This document shows, one piece after another, positions 7,533 through 16,433 of a stretch of DNA of 64,000 bases (its first letter is position 1; each line of letters starts with the position of its first letter). The translations under genes were made by a program, and so were the position numbers. This DNA comes from a virus. The stretch covers positions 310,001-374,000 of the IMG/VR virus record IMGVR_UViG_3300027996_002186, one strand, 5' to 3'. Below the pieces are notes generated by a model. That model worked only from the letters and a program-made list of their open reading frames with translations. It was not told the origin of the DNA and did not search any database.

Positions 7533-8114
7533 ATGACACTTTATGTTTTTATAACACACCAGAAAAATATTAATAATTGTTATGAAACAATATCCGAAAT
7601 GATGGATTCAGATTTCATAATTGTTCAAGGTGGATTCATTAAGAATGAATATGATGAAGAAAAAAGAATTCTAAATCTAAATTGTAATGATGGATATGCT
7701 GGACTTCCAGAAAAGGTAATGAAAACATTCCACTTTTTAATTAGTGATGATAGGTTCAATAAGTACACACACTTTTGTAAATTAGATGATGATATGAAAG
7801 TTACTAAACGGTTTGAAAATATCGAAGGTGATTATTTAGGAAATGTTCATTATGTTGATGGTAGTAGAAATTGGCACATGGGTAGATGTGGTAATTTTTG
7901 GGATAAAGTACCATATATGGGTGAGTTTACTCCTTGGTGTATGGGTGGGTTTGGTTATGTAGTTTCTAGAAATGCTTTAGAAAAAGCTTTACCTAATTTT
8001 AATTATCTAGATCACATCTACGAAGATCTTTATATTGGTATCCTACTCAAAAGTGTTGGGATAGAACCAAAGATGATAAATACAAAAGAGCATTTGGTTA
8101 GTCCAGATCATTAA
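7533..8114 (+). CDS. GT31-like glycosyltransferase
   Basis: 193 residues. KLDDDMKV is a DxD-type metal/nucleotide-sugar motif, CMGGFGYVVSRNAL matches the acceptor loop of beta-1,3-galactosyl/GlcNAc transferases, and YEDLYIGILL corresponds to the E-D-V-x-x-G motif of GT31. It is shorter than typical GT31 enzymes and has no membrane anchor. It begins the ~18 kb glycan cluster; a beta-linked Gal or GlcNAc could be the base for the sugars added by the GT6- and GT11-like enzymes. Confidence 0.7.
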   Translation: MTLYVFITHQKNINNCYETISEMMDSDFIIVQGGFIKNEYDEEKRILNLNCNDGYAGLPEKVMKTFHFLISDDRFNKYTHFCKLDDDMKVTKRFENIEGDYLGNVHYVDGSRNWHMGRCGNFWDKVPYMGEFTPWCMGGFGYVVSRNALEKALPNFNYLDHIYEDLYIGILLKSVGIEPKMINTKEHLVSPDH

Positions 8115-8184
8115 TAAATTATGGAGAATAATAAAAACTATTATTTAAAATGAAAGTAGCGACAATAAAATAAAATTTAAGATA

Positions 8185-8862
8185 ATGAAAATAGGATTAT
8201 TAATAATAGCAACAAATAAATACTCGCAATTTTTACAACCACTAATTGAAAGTGCTGATAGGTTTTTTCTTAAAGACCAGGATGTAACATACTTTGTTTT
8301 TACTAATGAAGATATACAGATTAATACTAATAGGAAAGTAGTTAGAATTAATGTTGAGCATAAAGAGTGGCCCTGGATGACACTAGGTCGATATGAAATA
8401 TTCTCAAATAATTCAAACGAATTATCAAAAATGGATTATCTATATTATTGTGATGCAGATATGAGATTTGTTGATTTCGTTGGTGATGAAATTTTAAGCG
8501 AAAGAGTAGCTACACAACATTGTGGTTATTATGAAGTTAGAGGAACACCCGAAACGAATACAAATTCACTCGCATATGTTGCTCCGAATGAGGAAATGCA
8601 ATATTTAGCAGGTGGATTTAATGGTGGTACATCAGAAGAATATCTAAAAATGTCAAAAGTATTATCTGATAGAACTAATAATGATTTTGAAAAAGGTATT
8701 ATTGCTGTTTGGCACGATGAAAGTCATATGAATAGATATTTCATAGATAATAAACCAACACTTATACTAGACCCTAGTTATTGTTATCATGAGGGTAGTA
8801 ATAGACCATTTAAGCAAAGATTAGTAGCTTTATCAAAAAATCATTCAGAACTAAGAAAATAA
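8185..8862 (+). CDS. GT6 (ABO-type) glycosyltransferase
   Basis: 225 residues with the GT6 signature set: YCDADMRFVDFVGDEI (metal/UDP-sugar site), AGGFNGGT, WHDESHMNRYF with the catalytic-region Glu, and LDPSYCYHEG. GT6 enzymes transfer alpha-Gal or GalNAc to O-3 of Gal, often Fuc-alpha-1,2-Gal. A DAD is kept here, whereas many bacterial GT6 proteins have NxN. Soluble, no anchor. Phage GT6 genes are known from a cyanophage. The 70-base gap before it contains no gene. Acceptor specificity cannot be read from sequence. Confidence 0.85.
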   Translation: MKIGLLIIATNKYSQFLQPLIESADRFFLKDQDVTYFVFTNEDIQINTNRKVVRINVEHKEWPWMTLGRYEIFSNNSNELSKMDYLYYCDADMRFVDFVGDEILSERVATQHCGYYEVRGTPETNTNSLAYVAPNEEMQYLAGGFNGGTSEEYLKMSKVLSDRTNNDFEKGIIAVWHDESHMNRYFIDNKPTLILDPSYCYHEGSNRPFKQRLVALSKNHSELRK

Positions 8863-8877
8863 AAATAAAAATAAATT

Positions 8878-9399
8878 ATGCCTTCAAAAACAGAAAATTT
8901 TAGTAAATATCCAAACGGTATCTTTATAGAAACTGGTAGTTTCATGGGAGATGGAATACAACAAGCTCTAAACGCTGGTTTTAGTAAAATAATATCAATT
9001 GAGTTATCCGATAAATATTTCGAGATATCAAAAAATAGATTCTCTAATAATCCAAATGTTGAAATTGTAAAGGGTGATTCTTTCAAAGTATTACCCGATG
9101 TGTTAAAAGACATAGATGAGCCAGTTACATTTTGGTTAGATGGACATCATTCTTGTGGAGATACAGCTTTAGGTGACCACTGGGCACCTCTAATGCAAGA
9201 GTTGGATGTTATAAAAGAACACAAAATAAAAACACATACTATCTTAATAGATGATATGAGATGTTGGGAACTTCCAAATCCAGTACACGGTTTTTATAAA
9301 GATGATATTTTCAAAAAATTATCAGAATTAAACCCAGATTACCAATTGACATATGAAGATGGTCTTCAAGAAAATGATATTTTAGTAGCACATCCATGA
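8878..9399 (+). CDS. SAM-methyltransferase-like protein, copy 1
   Basis: 173 residues. FIETGSFMGDGIQQAL is a motif I-like glycine turn, IISIELSDKYF carries the acidic residue after strand 2, and FWLDGHHSCGD and ILIDDMRCW follow as strands 4 and 5. The order suits a class I methyltransferase-like fold of the kind found next to FkbM enzymes. A close paralogue is at 10692. Its last bases overlap the ATG of the next gene by 4. Confidence 0.6.
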   Translation: MPSKTENFSKYPNGIFIETGSFMGDGIQQALNAGFSKIISIELSDKYFEISKNRFSNNPNVEIVKGDSFKVLPDVLKDIDEPVTFWLDGHHSCGDTALGDHWAPLMQELDVIKEHKIKTHTILIDDMRCWELPNPVHGFYKDDIFKKLSELNPDYQLTYEDGLQENDILVAHP

Positions 9400-10046
9400 T
9401 ATCAATCCTATTAGCAACATATAACGGTGAGAAATATCTATCTCTATCCATTGAGTCTATTTTAAACCAGACATATCAAGATTTTGAGTTATTAATTGGG
9501 TTTAATGGCACTACTGATGATTCTAAGAGTATACCTGATAAATATAATGATCCTAGAATAAGGGTTTTTGATTATGGTGATGATAAAGGAAAATCTAAAA
9601 CTCTAAATAAACTCTTAAAGGAGGCTAAATATGATTGGATTGCTTTACAAGATGATGATGATTTTTGGATTCACACAAAGTTAGAAAAACAAATAAAATT
9701 AGTTAATGATTATGATGTCATTGGTACTTTCATAAATTATATTAATGAAAATGGTGATATAACTGGTAGACCAATCTTATCAAGCTTCCCAAATGATATA
9801 AAACACATATCATTAGCTGGTATTAACCAAGTAGCCAACACAAGTGCTATTTTTAAGAAATCAGATGCTTTATTGATGAATGGTTGGAAAGATGGACTTG
9901 ATGGTATAGAGGATTATGATTTTTGGTTAAGACTTATGAGAGAGGGTAAAAGTTTTATAAATATACCCGAAGAATTAGTTCATCATAGATTACATTCGAA
10001 TAGTAATTTTAATACAAAAAGACACGATTTAAGAAAAATATTATAA
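9396..10046 (+). CDS. GT2 family glycosyltransferase
   Basis: 216 residues, a standard GT-A fold: SILLATYNGEKYLSLSIESI at the N-terminus, LLIGFNGTTDDS, and ALQDDDDFWIHTKLEKQ as the DxD region, then YDFWLRLMREGK matching the ED-[FY]-[ED]-[LW] acceptor motif. It acts in the cytosol, adding one sugar from a nucleotide donor; the donor is not predictable. The start overlaps the previous stop (ATGA). Confidence 0.88.
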   Translation: MISILLATYNGEKYLSLSIESILNQTYQDFELLIGFNGTTDDSKSIPDKYNDPRIRVFDYGDDKGKSKTLNKLLKEAKYDWIALQDDDDFWIHTKLEKQIKLVNDYDVIGTFINYINENGDITGRPILSSFPNDIKHISLAGINQVANTSAIFKKSDALLMNGWKDGLDGIEDYDFWLRLMREGKSFINIPEELVHHRLHSNSNFNTKRHDLRKIL

Positions 10047-10050
10047 ATAT

Positions 10051-10689
10051 ATGTTAATAAGCTTTAATGAAATAGTAGGTAAATATGGTAAACCCAATGG
10101 TATTATACACCTTGGTGCACACTTAGCAGAAGAGATGGTTGATTATGTTAACCAAGGAATAAAAAATGTTGTATGGGTCGAAGCAAATCCGAGTTTATAT
10201 GAAAATTTAAAAGATATAATAAAAGATACTAACCATATTGCGATATCTGAGTTATTGTCTGATGTTGATGGGGATGTTATGAAGTTCAACATAGCTAAGA
10301 ACCACTACAATGGTAATTACCAATCATCATCGGTATTGGAATTTGGAACACACGCAACTAACCACCCACATATTGTTATGGAGGGTAGTGTTAATCTAAC
10401 ATCTAAAACACTAAACACCATATTTGAAGAAAGGGAATTGGATTATTCAAATTATGATTTTGTGAATTTAGATTTACAAGGATATGAACTTCCTGTTATA
10501 AAGGGATTCGGGGATAATATTTCAAAAATGAAATATATCTATACCGAAGTAAACACCGGGGAGGTTTATATGAATTGTACTAAGTTGAGTGAGTTAGATG
10601 AATACCTTGGTGGTTATGGGTTCAAAAGAGTTGAAATTAAAATGACCGAAGCTGAATGGGGTGATGCTCTGTATATAAAAATAATATAA
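10051..10689 (+). CDS. FkbM-family methyltransferase
   Basis: 212 residues. NGIIHLGAHLAEEMVDYV gives motif I, VVWVEANPSLYENL is the characteristic E-[AP]-N-P strand, FVNLDLQGYELPVIKGFG the L-D-[VL]-x-G-x-E-x-x-[VA]-L-x-G motif, and YIYTEVNTGEVY the following strand. FkbM enzymes O-methylate sugars and related hydroxyls using SAM. It sits between the two methyltransferase-like paralogues, so these three may modify the same glycan. Confidence 0.85.
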   Translation: MLISFNEIVGKYGKPNGIIHLGAHLAEEMVDYVNQGIKNVVWVEANPSLYENLKDIIKDTNHIAISELLSDVDGDVMKFNIAKNHYNGNYQSSSVLEFGTHATNHPHIVMEGSVNLTSKTLNTIFEERELDYSNYDFVNLDLQGYELPVIKGFGDNISKMKYIYTEVNTGEVYMNCTKLSELDEYLGGYGFKRVEIKMTEAEWGDALYIKII

Positions 10690-10691
10690 TT

Positions 10692-11204
10692 ATGCCTAGA
10701 ATAGAAAAATTTAAAAACAAAACATCTAATTTTATAGAAACCGGATCTTATTTAGGTGATGGTATTCAATTAGCAATCGATAGTGGATTTGATAATATAT
10801 ATTCAATAGAATTATCAGATGAATATTATAATCATTGCTCTATAAGGTTTAGTGGTAATGATAAAGTAAAATTAATAAAAGGTGATTCTTATTATGAGCT
10901 TGATAATTTAATAAACGAATCAAATGAAATATTTACTTATTGGTTAGATGGGCATTATAGTGGAGGTAATACTGGATTTGGAATTTTGGAATTCCCAATA
11001 ATGAATGAATTGGAATCTATATTGAAAAGGGGAGTTAGTGGGGAAATTATTTATATTGATGATATGAGAATTTTAAGAGATTATTCAGACTCAATTAATG
11101 AGAATAAAATTATTGAGTTAATAAATAAATATAAAATTGACTATATAATTTCATATGAGAAATCAATTCATGATGAAAAAGATATAATAGTAATTGAATA
11201 TTAA
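10692..11204 (+). CDS. SAM-methyltransferase-like protein, copy 2
   Basis: 170 residues, a clear paralogue of the protein at 8878: NFIETGSYLGDGIQLAIDSG, YSIELSDEYY, YWLDGHYSGGNTGFG and IYIDDMR align segment by segment. The catalytic-looking Asp-Gly-His is conserved in both. A tandem duplication around the GT2 and FkbM genes, then divergence, is likely. Substrate unknown. Confidence 0.6.
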   Translation: MPRIEKFKNKTSNFIETGSYLGDGIQLAIDSGFDNIYSIELSDEYYNHCSIRFSGNDKVKLIKGDSYYELDNLINESNEIFTYWLDGHYSGGNTGFGILEFPIMNELESILKRGVSGEIIYIDDMRILRDYSDSINENKIIELINKYKIDYIISYEKSIHDEKDIIVIEY

Positions 11205-11218
11205 AAAAAAATAATTAT

Positions 11219-12070
11219 ATGAATTTTTACTTTGAAGGATATTGGCATCATAAAAATCTTAATGGTTTAAAATTGATGATCAATGAGGGTATGTGTGTTG
11301 ATTTTACTTTTAATTCTAATAAAGAATATGATTGGATAGTTAATCTTAGTGAACTTAAAGTATATGATAATCACAATGGTGGTGTTATATATGGGCCGCA
11401 AATTCTATTTCATGTAATAGACATTAATTCTGTACCAAACTTAGATGGAAGAACATATTGTAATCTTTTATCTAAATGGAATAAAAAATTATGTAATGAT
11501 ATACATAATAGTAAAATAAAATGTCTTGCTCTACCATTCGGGGTGGATGTTAATAGATTTATACCGGGTGAAAAAACAGGCAAACCAGTTATTTATTTCA
11601 AACATGTTGATATCAAAAGACTTAGTGATGTTATAGAACACCTTGGTAACGATTTTATCATTTTTGACTATCAAAAGAAATATCAGGAACAATCATTTAA
11701 TGAAGCTATCTCAAAGGCTCCTTATGCTATTTGGGTAGGTAGGCACGAAAGTCAAGGATTTGCTTTTCAAGAAACATTAAGTTGTAACACACCTATATTT
11801 GTAATTGATATAAAATCTCTACGGGATGAGGTTGTTCCTAATGTTAAGACTGTGTGGGTTGATTATCTACCTGGTCATGATTTATCTGGTACAGCCGCTT
11901 CTTATTTTGATGATACTTGTGGGTTAATATCCTATCCAGAAAATTGGAAAGAAGATTTTAAATCATTTATGGATAATTTAGATAATTACTCTCCGAGAGA
12001 GTTTATAGTAAAAAACTTATCACCAAAAGCATGTTATGACCTTTGGATAAAAACATTATCAAGTCTATGA
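11219..12070 (+). CDS. GT-B (GT4-like) glycosyltransferase
   Basis: 283 residues. LPFGVDVNRFIPG is the linker seen in GT4 enzymes, and AIWVGRHESQGFAFQETLSCNTPIFV is the donor-site E-x(7)-E region (Glu of HESQG and Glu of FQETL). The N-terminal Rossmann half is shorter than in typical GT4 proteins. Its stop codon overlaps the ATG of the next gene (ATGA at 12067-12070). Confidence 0.75.
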   Translation: MNFYFEGYWHHKNLNGLKLMINEGMCVDFTFNSNKEYDWIVNLSELKVYDNHNGGVIYGPQILFHVIDINSVPNLDGRTYCNLLSKWNKKLCNDIHNSKIKCLALPFGVDVNRFIPGEKTGKPVIYFKHVDIKRLSDVIEHLGNDFIIFDYQKKYQEQSFNEAISKAPYAIWVGRHESQGFAFQETLSCNTPIFVIDIKSLRDEVVPNVKTVWVDYLPGHDLSGTAASYFDDTCGLISYPENWKEDFKSFMDNLDNYSPREFIVKNLSPKACYDLWIKTLSSL

Positions 12071-12699
12071 ATCTAGTTATAATAACATCTGTTATAAACA
12101 TATCTAAAGATCCATTAGATTATAGTAGGGTGAGATCTGTTTATACACCAGAAGAAAGGTATACACAAGTAATAAAAACAATAGAAAGTATTAATGGTAA
12201 AATAGAAAACTCTGACATTCTATTTTTAGAATCTTCTGAAATTGATATAGAAAAGGAAAATACTATAAAGGATATGGTTGATCATTATGTTAAATTAACA
12301 GATGATAAAATTAAAAAGGTGATAGATGGACAATTCAAAGCGTCTGCTGAATCAACACAAATACTAGAGGGTCTTAAAAGGATTGATATTAATAAATATC
12401 ATAATATTTATAAAATATCTGGTAGATACTCTCTTAATGATAATTTTGATTATATGAAATATGATAATGATCATAACATATTTTTTGAAACATCTGATGG
12501 GTTAAAGATAGCTACTGTTTTTTATAAGATAAATAAAAAATATATTGATACTTTCATAAGCACATTAGAATATTGCTCAAATAGTAAAAATATGTTAGAG
12601 ATGGAATTTAAGAATTCTTTTGTAGATGAGTATAAAAAAATAGAAGTTCTTGGGGTAGAAGGTAATGTTAGTGTCGATGGTAATTATATAAATTGGTAA
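12067..12699 (+). CDS. Probable glycosyltransferase-like protein
   Basis: About 210 residues. I place the start at 12067 (MNLVIITSV) because it overlaps the previous stop as ATGA; an in-frame ATG at 12043 is less likely. The N-terminal strand NLVIITSVI, ILFLESSEID and the YNIYKISGRY-like middle segment recall small GT-A-type sugar transferases that discuss an acceptor loop, but no DxD is clear. Its place in the cluster supports a glycan role. Confidence 0.55.
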   Translation: MNLVIITSVINISKDPLDYSRVRSVYTPEERYTQVIKTIESINGKIENSDILFLESSEIDIEKENTIKDMVDHYVKLTDDKIKKVIDGQFKASAESTQILEGLKRIDINKYHNIYKISGRYSLNDNFDYMKYDNDHNIFFETSDGLKIATVFYKINKKYIDTFISTLEYCSNSKNMLEMEFKNSFVDEYKKIEVLGVEGNVSVDGNYINW

Positions 12700-12700
12700 T

Positions 12701-13372
12701 ATGAATAAAATAGTAATAATAGGTGATAGTCATGCTGATTTATTCAGTGATGATGATATTAGAACCAAAAGAGGAAAGTGGGTAAATAGAGATTACGTTA
12801 ATCTGTTTGATGTTAGGTGGTTAGGACCACTTACATACTGGAGAATTTGTAGGGATAAAGAGGTAGCAATGGATTTTCATAATGGTGTATCATATAACCC
12901 AACTGGTCAAAAATCTGTTTCTACTAAAATAGAAATTGGTAGTGATGTTATGATAGTTTTTGGGGAGATTGATATCAGATGTCATATAAAAAATCATGGA
13001 GGAGATGATTATAAATCATTAATAGATGATATGTCTTCTACAATAAATGGTATAGTTGAATCATATAAGGATTCTTATAATCTACACCTATGTTCTATAA
13101 CACCACCAATGTGTGAAGATAAATGTATATCAACAAATATTAATTTACCATTTGTCGGGGATGATGAATATAGAAGCGAGGTGACACTATACTTCAATTC
13201 AAAATTAAAAGAGATATGTGTAACTAATAATATTGGGTACTTTGACACACATACACAATTTTCAGATGAAAATAACATGATAGACTTTGGTAAATCGGAT
13301 AAAATTGTACATGCCATTAAAACTAAAGAGCTAGAGGATTATATAAAAGAGTACTTTGGTATTAAAAATTAA
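12701..13372 (+). CDS. SGNH-type hydrolase/esterase
   Basis: 223 residues. KIVIIGDSHADLFS is block I with the nucleophile Ser in GDSH, IVFGEIDIRCHI is block III-like, and a His in the last third (IVHAIKTKEL) could complete the triad with an Asp. SGNH proteins in glycan clusters remove or add acetyl groups. No signal peptide, so the enzyme is cytosolic or virion-borne. Confidence 0.65.
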   Translation: MNKIVIIGDSHADLFSDDDIRTKRGKWVNRDYVNLFDVRWLGPLTYWRICRDKEVAMDFHNGVSYNPTGQKSVSTKIEIGSDVMIVFGEIDIRCHIKNHGGDDYKSLIDDMSSTINGIVESYKDSYNLHLCSITPPMCEDKCISTNINLPFVGDDEYRSEVTLYFNSKLKEICVTNNIGYFDTHTQFSDENNMIDFGKSDKIVHAIKTKELEDYIKEYFGIKN

Positions 13373-13379
13373 ATAAGAT

Positions 13380-14330
13380 ATGAAAAATAAAAAAATATTA
13401 ATAATAGGTGGGACCGGAGCACTTGGTAAAACTTTAATAAAAAGGTATCAAGGTATAAATGATATACTTATACTGAGTCGTGATGAACACAAACATGTCT
13501 ATTTAAGTAAAGAAGAATGGGTGAGTGAAGATGTTAAATTTAGAATAGGTGATGTTAAAGATATAGATTCTTTGAGAAATACGATAGAAGACTATAAACC
13601 AGATGTTATTATTAATACAGCTGCTTTAAAGCACGTTCCTATTTGTGAGGCTAACCCATATGAATCAGTTAATGTTAATGTTATAGGACACCAAAATTTA
13701 ATACAAGCTATTAAATGGTCTTCACATACAATAGAAACATTGATATTTGTTAGTACTGATAAAGCTTGTAAACCTATTAATGTTTATGGTATGTGTAAAG
13801 CTATATCAGAGAGGCTTTATATTGAGTATGCAAATCAACAAAGTGATATAAAGGTTTGTTTGGTTAGATATGGTAATGTATTAGAATCTACTGGATCTGT
13901 CATACCATTCTTTAAGAAATTATTAGAAGAGGGTAAGACTAGTCTCCCGATTACTGATATGAGGATGACTAGATTTTTATTAACTCTAGAGAGAGCAACC
14001 GAATTGATTGATTGGGCTTATAACAATGACACACATGGTAAAATTGCCATACCTAAAGTGGAATCATTTTCTATTAAATCAATAGCAAATGCTTTAATTA
14101 AATGGAAAGGTATTGATGGTGAGTTAGATATTGTTGGTATTAGACCAGGTGAAAAGTTACATGAGGAAATGATATCGGACATTGAGTGGATGAGAACAGT
14201 TGATGCTGGTGAAAATTTCTTAATAACTGATAATTTTGTAACAAATGATACCAAATCATATAATTCACTTGATTCATTAATGGATGATGATAAGGTTTAT
14301 GAATTTTTAGAAAATAGTGAGGTAATATAA
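13380..14330 (+). CDS. UDP-GlcNAc 4,6-dehydratase-like (PseB/CapD type)
   Basis: 316 residues. IGGTGALGKTLIKRY is the NAD(P) glycine motif, ILSRDEHKHVYL the following strand, INTAALKHVPICEANPYE the substrate motif, and FVSTDKACKPINVYGMCKAISE contains the TDK plus YxxxK catalytic residues of the inverting dehydratases. It would make a 4-keto-6-deoxy sugar nucleotide for the downstream C-methyltransferase and reductase. Confidence 0.88.
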   Translation: MKNKKILIIGGTGALGKTLIKRYQGINDILILSRDEHKHVYLSKEEWVSEDVKFRIGDVKDIDSLRNTIEDYKPDVIINTAALKHVPICEANPYESVNVNVIGHQNLIQAIKWSSHTIETLIFVSTDKACKPINVYGMCKAISERLYIEYANQQSDIKVCLVRYGNVLESTGSVIPFFKKLLEEGKTSLPITDMRMTRFLLTLERATELIDWAYNNDTHGKIAIPKVESFSIKSIANALIKWKGIDGELDIVGIRPGEKLHEEMISDIEWMRTVDAGENFLITDNFVTNDTKSYNSLDSLMDDDKVYEFLENSEVI

Positions 14331-14345
14331 AAATAATAAAATTAA

Positions 14346-15590
14346 ATGCAAGTTTATAAAAAAAGAGAATGTTGTGCTAGTTGTACTAGTAAAAATCTAA
14401 GAAACATTTTAGATTTAGGTATTGTTCCGTTAGCTGGTAATTTCCCAAAAAAAGAAGAACTTTCTGAGGTAGAAACCTATCCATTAGCTTTACAATTTTG
14501 TGAAGATTGTAAGTTGGTACAAACGGACTCTGTTATAGATCCAGATGTTTTATTCAGAGATTATAGATATCTATCATCAATTGGCCTAACTGATTATTTT
14601 AAAGGTGTTGCTGTTGAGTTGGATAATAAATATAATTTAAGTGGTAAGGATATTTTAGAATTTGGTTGTAATGATGGGGTTTTACTCAAACCATTGGTAG
14701 AATTAGGGGCTAATGCCATAGGTATAGATCCTTCTATAAATGTATCAAAAATAGCTAGAGATAAAGGATTGAATGTTATTACTGATTATTTTAATATAGA
14801 TAACTTTGGTGGTGATGAGTGGGAAGATAAATTCGATATAATTATATCCAATAATACTTTTGCTCATATTATTGATATAAATAGTGTTGTGAAATCTGTA
14901 AAGCATTGCTTAAAGGATGGTGGTAAATTTATATTCGAAGTTCATTACTTAAAAAGTTTAATAGATGAGTTACAATGGGATAATATCTATCATGAGCATA
15001 TTTATTATTACTCAGTAACATCTCTTAAAAACATGTTAGGTAAATTTGGGTTGTCTATAATAGATGTTGAAAATAGAGATATACATAGTGGATCTATAAG
15101 AGTTACCGCTGAGAAATCTGGGAAAGTATCAGAAAAAGTATCAGAGATAATAGAAAGTGAGAGAGACACAATATGTGATGTAAATTATTTAGATATTTTC
15201 CAAAAATTAGTAAACAAACACATAGAAGATTTTAAGGATGAGATTAAAAAGTCTAAAGATAAAGGTCTTAAAATATGTGGGTATGGTGCCTCTGGTAGAG
15301 CTAATATGTTCTGTAACATAACAAATATTGACGATACTATAATAGATTTTATTGTTGATGAATCACCAGAAAGATGTGGTAGGTATATTGCTAATAAAAA
15401 TATACCTATTGTTGATGTGGAAACATTGAAGAATAGTGAGGTGGATTTATTGATAATATTTGCTTGGAATTATTCTAAAATGATAATGGAGAAGACAAAG
15501 TATAAAAAATATAATTATATGGTAGCTTTTCCAAAAATACAATACATAAACGAGTATGATACTGAGAAGATAAAATTTAAATCAATATAA
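14346..15590 (+). CDS. NDP-sugar C-methyltransferase (TylC3/Methyltransf_13-14 type)
   Basis: 414 residues in the usual three parts: an N-terminal zinc-binding region with CCASC near residue 9-13 and CEDC near 53-56, a SAM-binding core with ILEFGCNDGVLLKPL and IGIDPS, and a C-terminal Rossmann-like domain with ICGYGASGRANMF. HEHIYYYS matches the catalytic His/Tyr stretch of this family. It branches the keto-sugar carbon skeleton. Its stop overlaps the next ATG (TAATG). Confidence 0.88.
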   Translation: MQVYKKRECCASCTSKNLRNILDLGIVPLAGNFPKKEELSEVETYPLALQFCEDCKLVQTDSVIDPDVLFRDYRYLSSIGLTDYFKGVAVELDNKYNLSGKDILEFGCNDGVLLKPLVELGANAIGIDPSINVSKIARDKGLNVITDYFNIDNFGGDEWEDKFDIIISNNTFAHIIDINSVVKSVKHCLKDGGKFIFEVHYLKSLIDELQWDNIYHEHIYYYSVTSLKNMLGKFGLSIIDVENRDIHSGSIRVTAEKSGKVSEKVSEIIESERDTICDVNYLDIFQKLVNKHIEDFKDEIKKSKDKGLKICGYGASGRANMFCNITNIDDTIIDFIVDESPERCGRYIANKNIPIVDVETLKNSEVDLLIIFAWNYSKMIMEKTKYKKYNYMVAFPKIQYINEYDTEKIKFKSI

Positions 15591-16432
15591 TGGAAGATTT
15601 TGGATTTATAATACCATCATATTGTGAAGATGATATACATCTTACTCAGTTATTGAGATGTCTGAATTCTATACGTAGATTTCACCCAAATAACACAATA
15701 TTAGTAATCGATGATTATTCTAAAGTAAATTTAGATGATAAATTATCATCATTTGATAATATCAAAGTTATAAAATCCTTTGTTAAAGGAGCAGGTGATA
15801 TGGTAACATTTGATGTTTTTAGAAAAACTAAACTATTTAAGAAAGCTGTTATATTCCAAGATAGTATGACTTTGGAATCTGAGTTGGTTAATATAGAAGA
15901 TATAGAAGATATTTCGTATATATGGTACTTCACAAATCATAGATTATATTGGCACATAATACCCGAGCCAAAAAATGAATATAACATAAAGAATAATATA
16001 AATGTACATGATGATGCTGTAATGGATAGCATTAAAAACTTTATAACAAATGAAAATTTTAAAAAATATGCTTTGGATATGTATCCAAAGAAGGATGAGT
16101 GGTCTGGTTGTTTTGGATGTCTTGGTATAATAGATATAGATTTTTTAGAAATATTAAATAACGAAACAGGTATAATAGATTTTCTATCTAATATGGATGA
16201 TAATAGGAAAAGGAGAGTAGCTGAAAGTATATTTGCACTAGCTTGTAAATATGTATTAGGAGATTCTGTTTTCGAAAAAGCTTATGATGGGTTATATTGG
16301 GATGGAAAAAACGAACAAAGAAATAAAAAAATGATGAATTCAAGAGAATTGGGATTTGATTTCAACATGAGATTAGATCAAGTTTGTAAGAATGATTATT
16401 TTTCAAAAATTAGCTTTAATAGAAATTTATAA
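15590..16432 (+). CDS. GT2-like glycosyltransferase
   Basis: 280 residues. FIIPSYCEDDIHLTQLLRCL and ILVIDDYSKVNL are the two N-terminal GT-A strands, and KAVIFQDSMTLES replaces the usual DxD with QDSM, so metal binding may differ. The remainder is Asn/Asp-rich. It ends 1 base before the next ATG. Confidence 0.6.
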   Translation: MEDFGFIIPSYCEDDIHLTQLLRCLNSIRRFHPNNTILVIDDYSKVNLDDKLSSFDNIKVIKSFVKGAGDMVTFDVFRKTKLFKKAVIFQDSMTLESELVNIEDIEDISYIWYFTNHRLYWHIIPEPKNEYNIKNNINVHDDAVMDSIKNFITNENFKKYALDMYPKKDEWSGCFGCLGIIDIDFLEILNNETGIIDFLSNMDDNRKRRVAESIFALACKYVLGDSVFEKAYDGLYWDGKNEQRNKKMMNSRELGFDFNMRLDQVCKNDYFSKISFNRNL

Positions 16433-16433
16433 T

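Noticed and set aside
16392-16433. Upstream ATG extension of the triple-fusion gene
   Set aside because: It lies within the previous gene, and MERKYSIIGHTGFVGS starting at 16434 gives the normal start of an NAD-binding fold.
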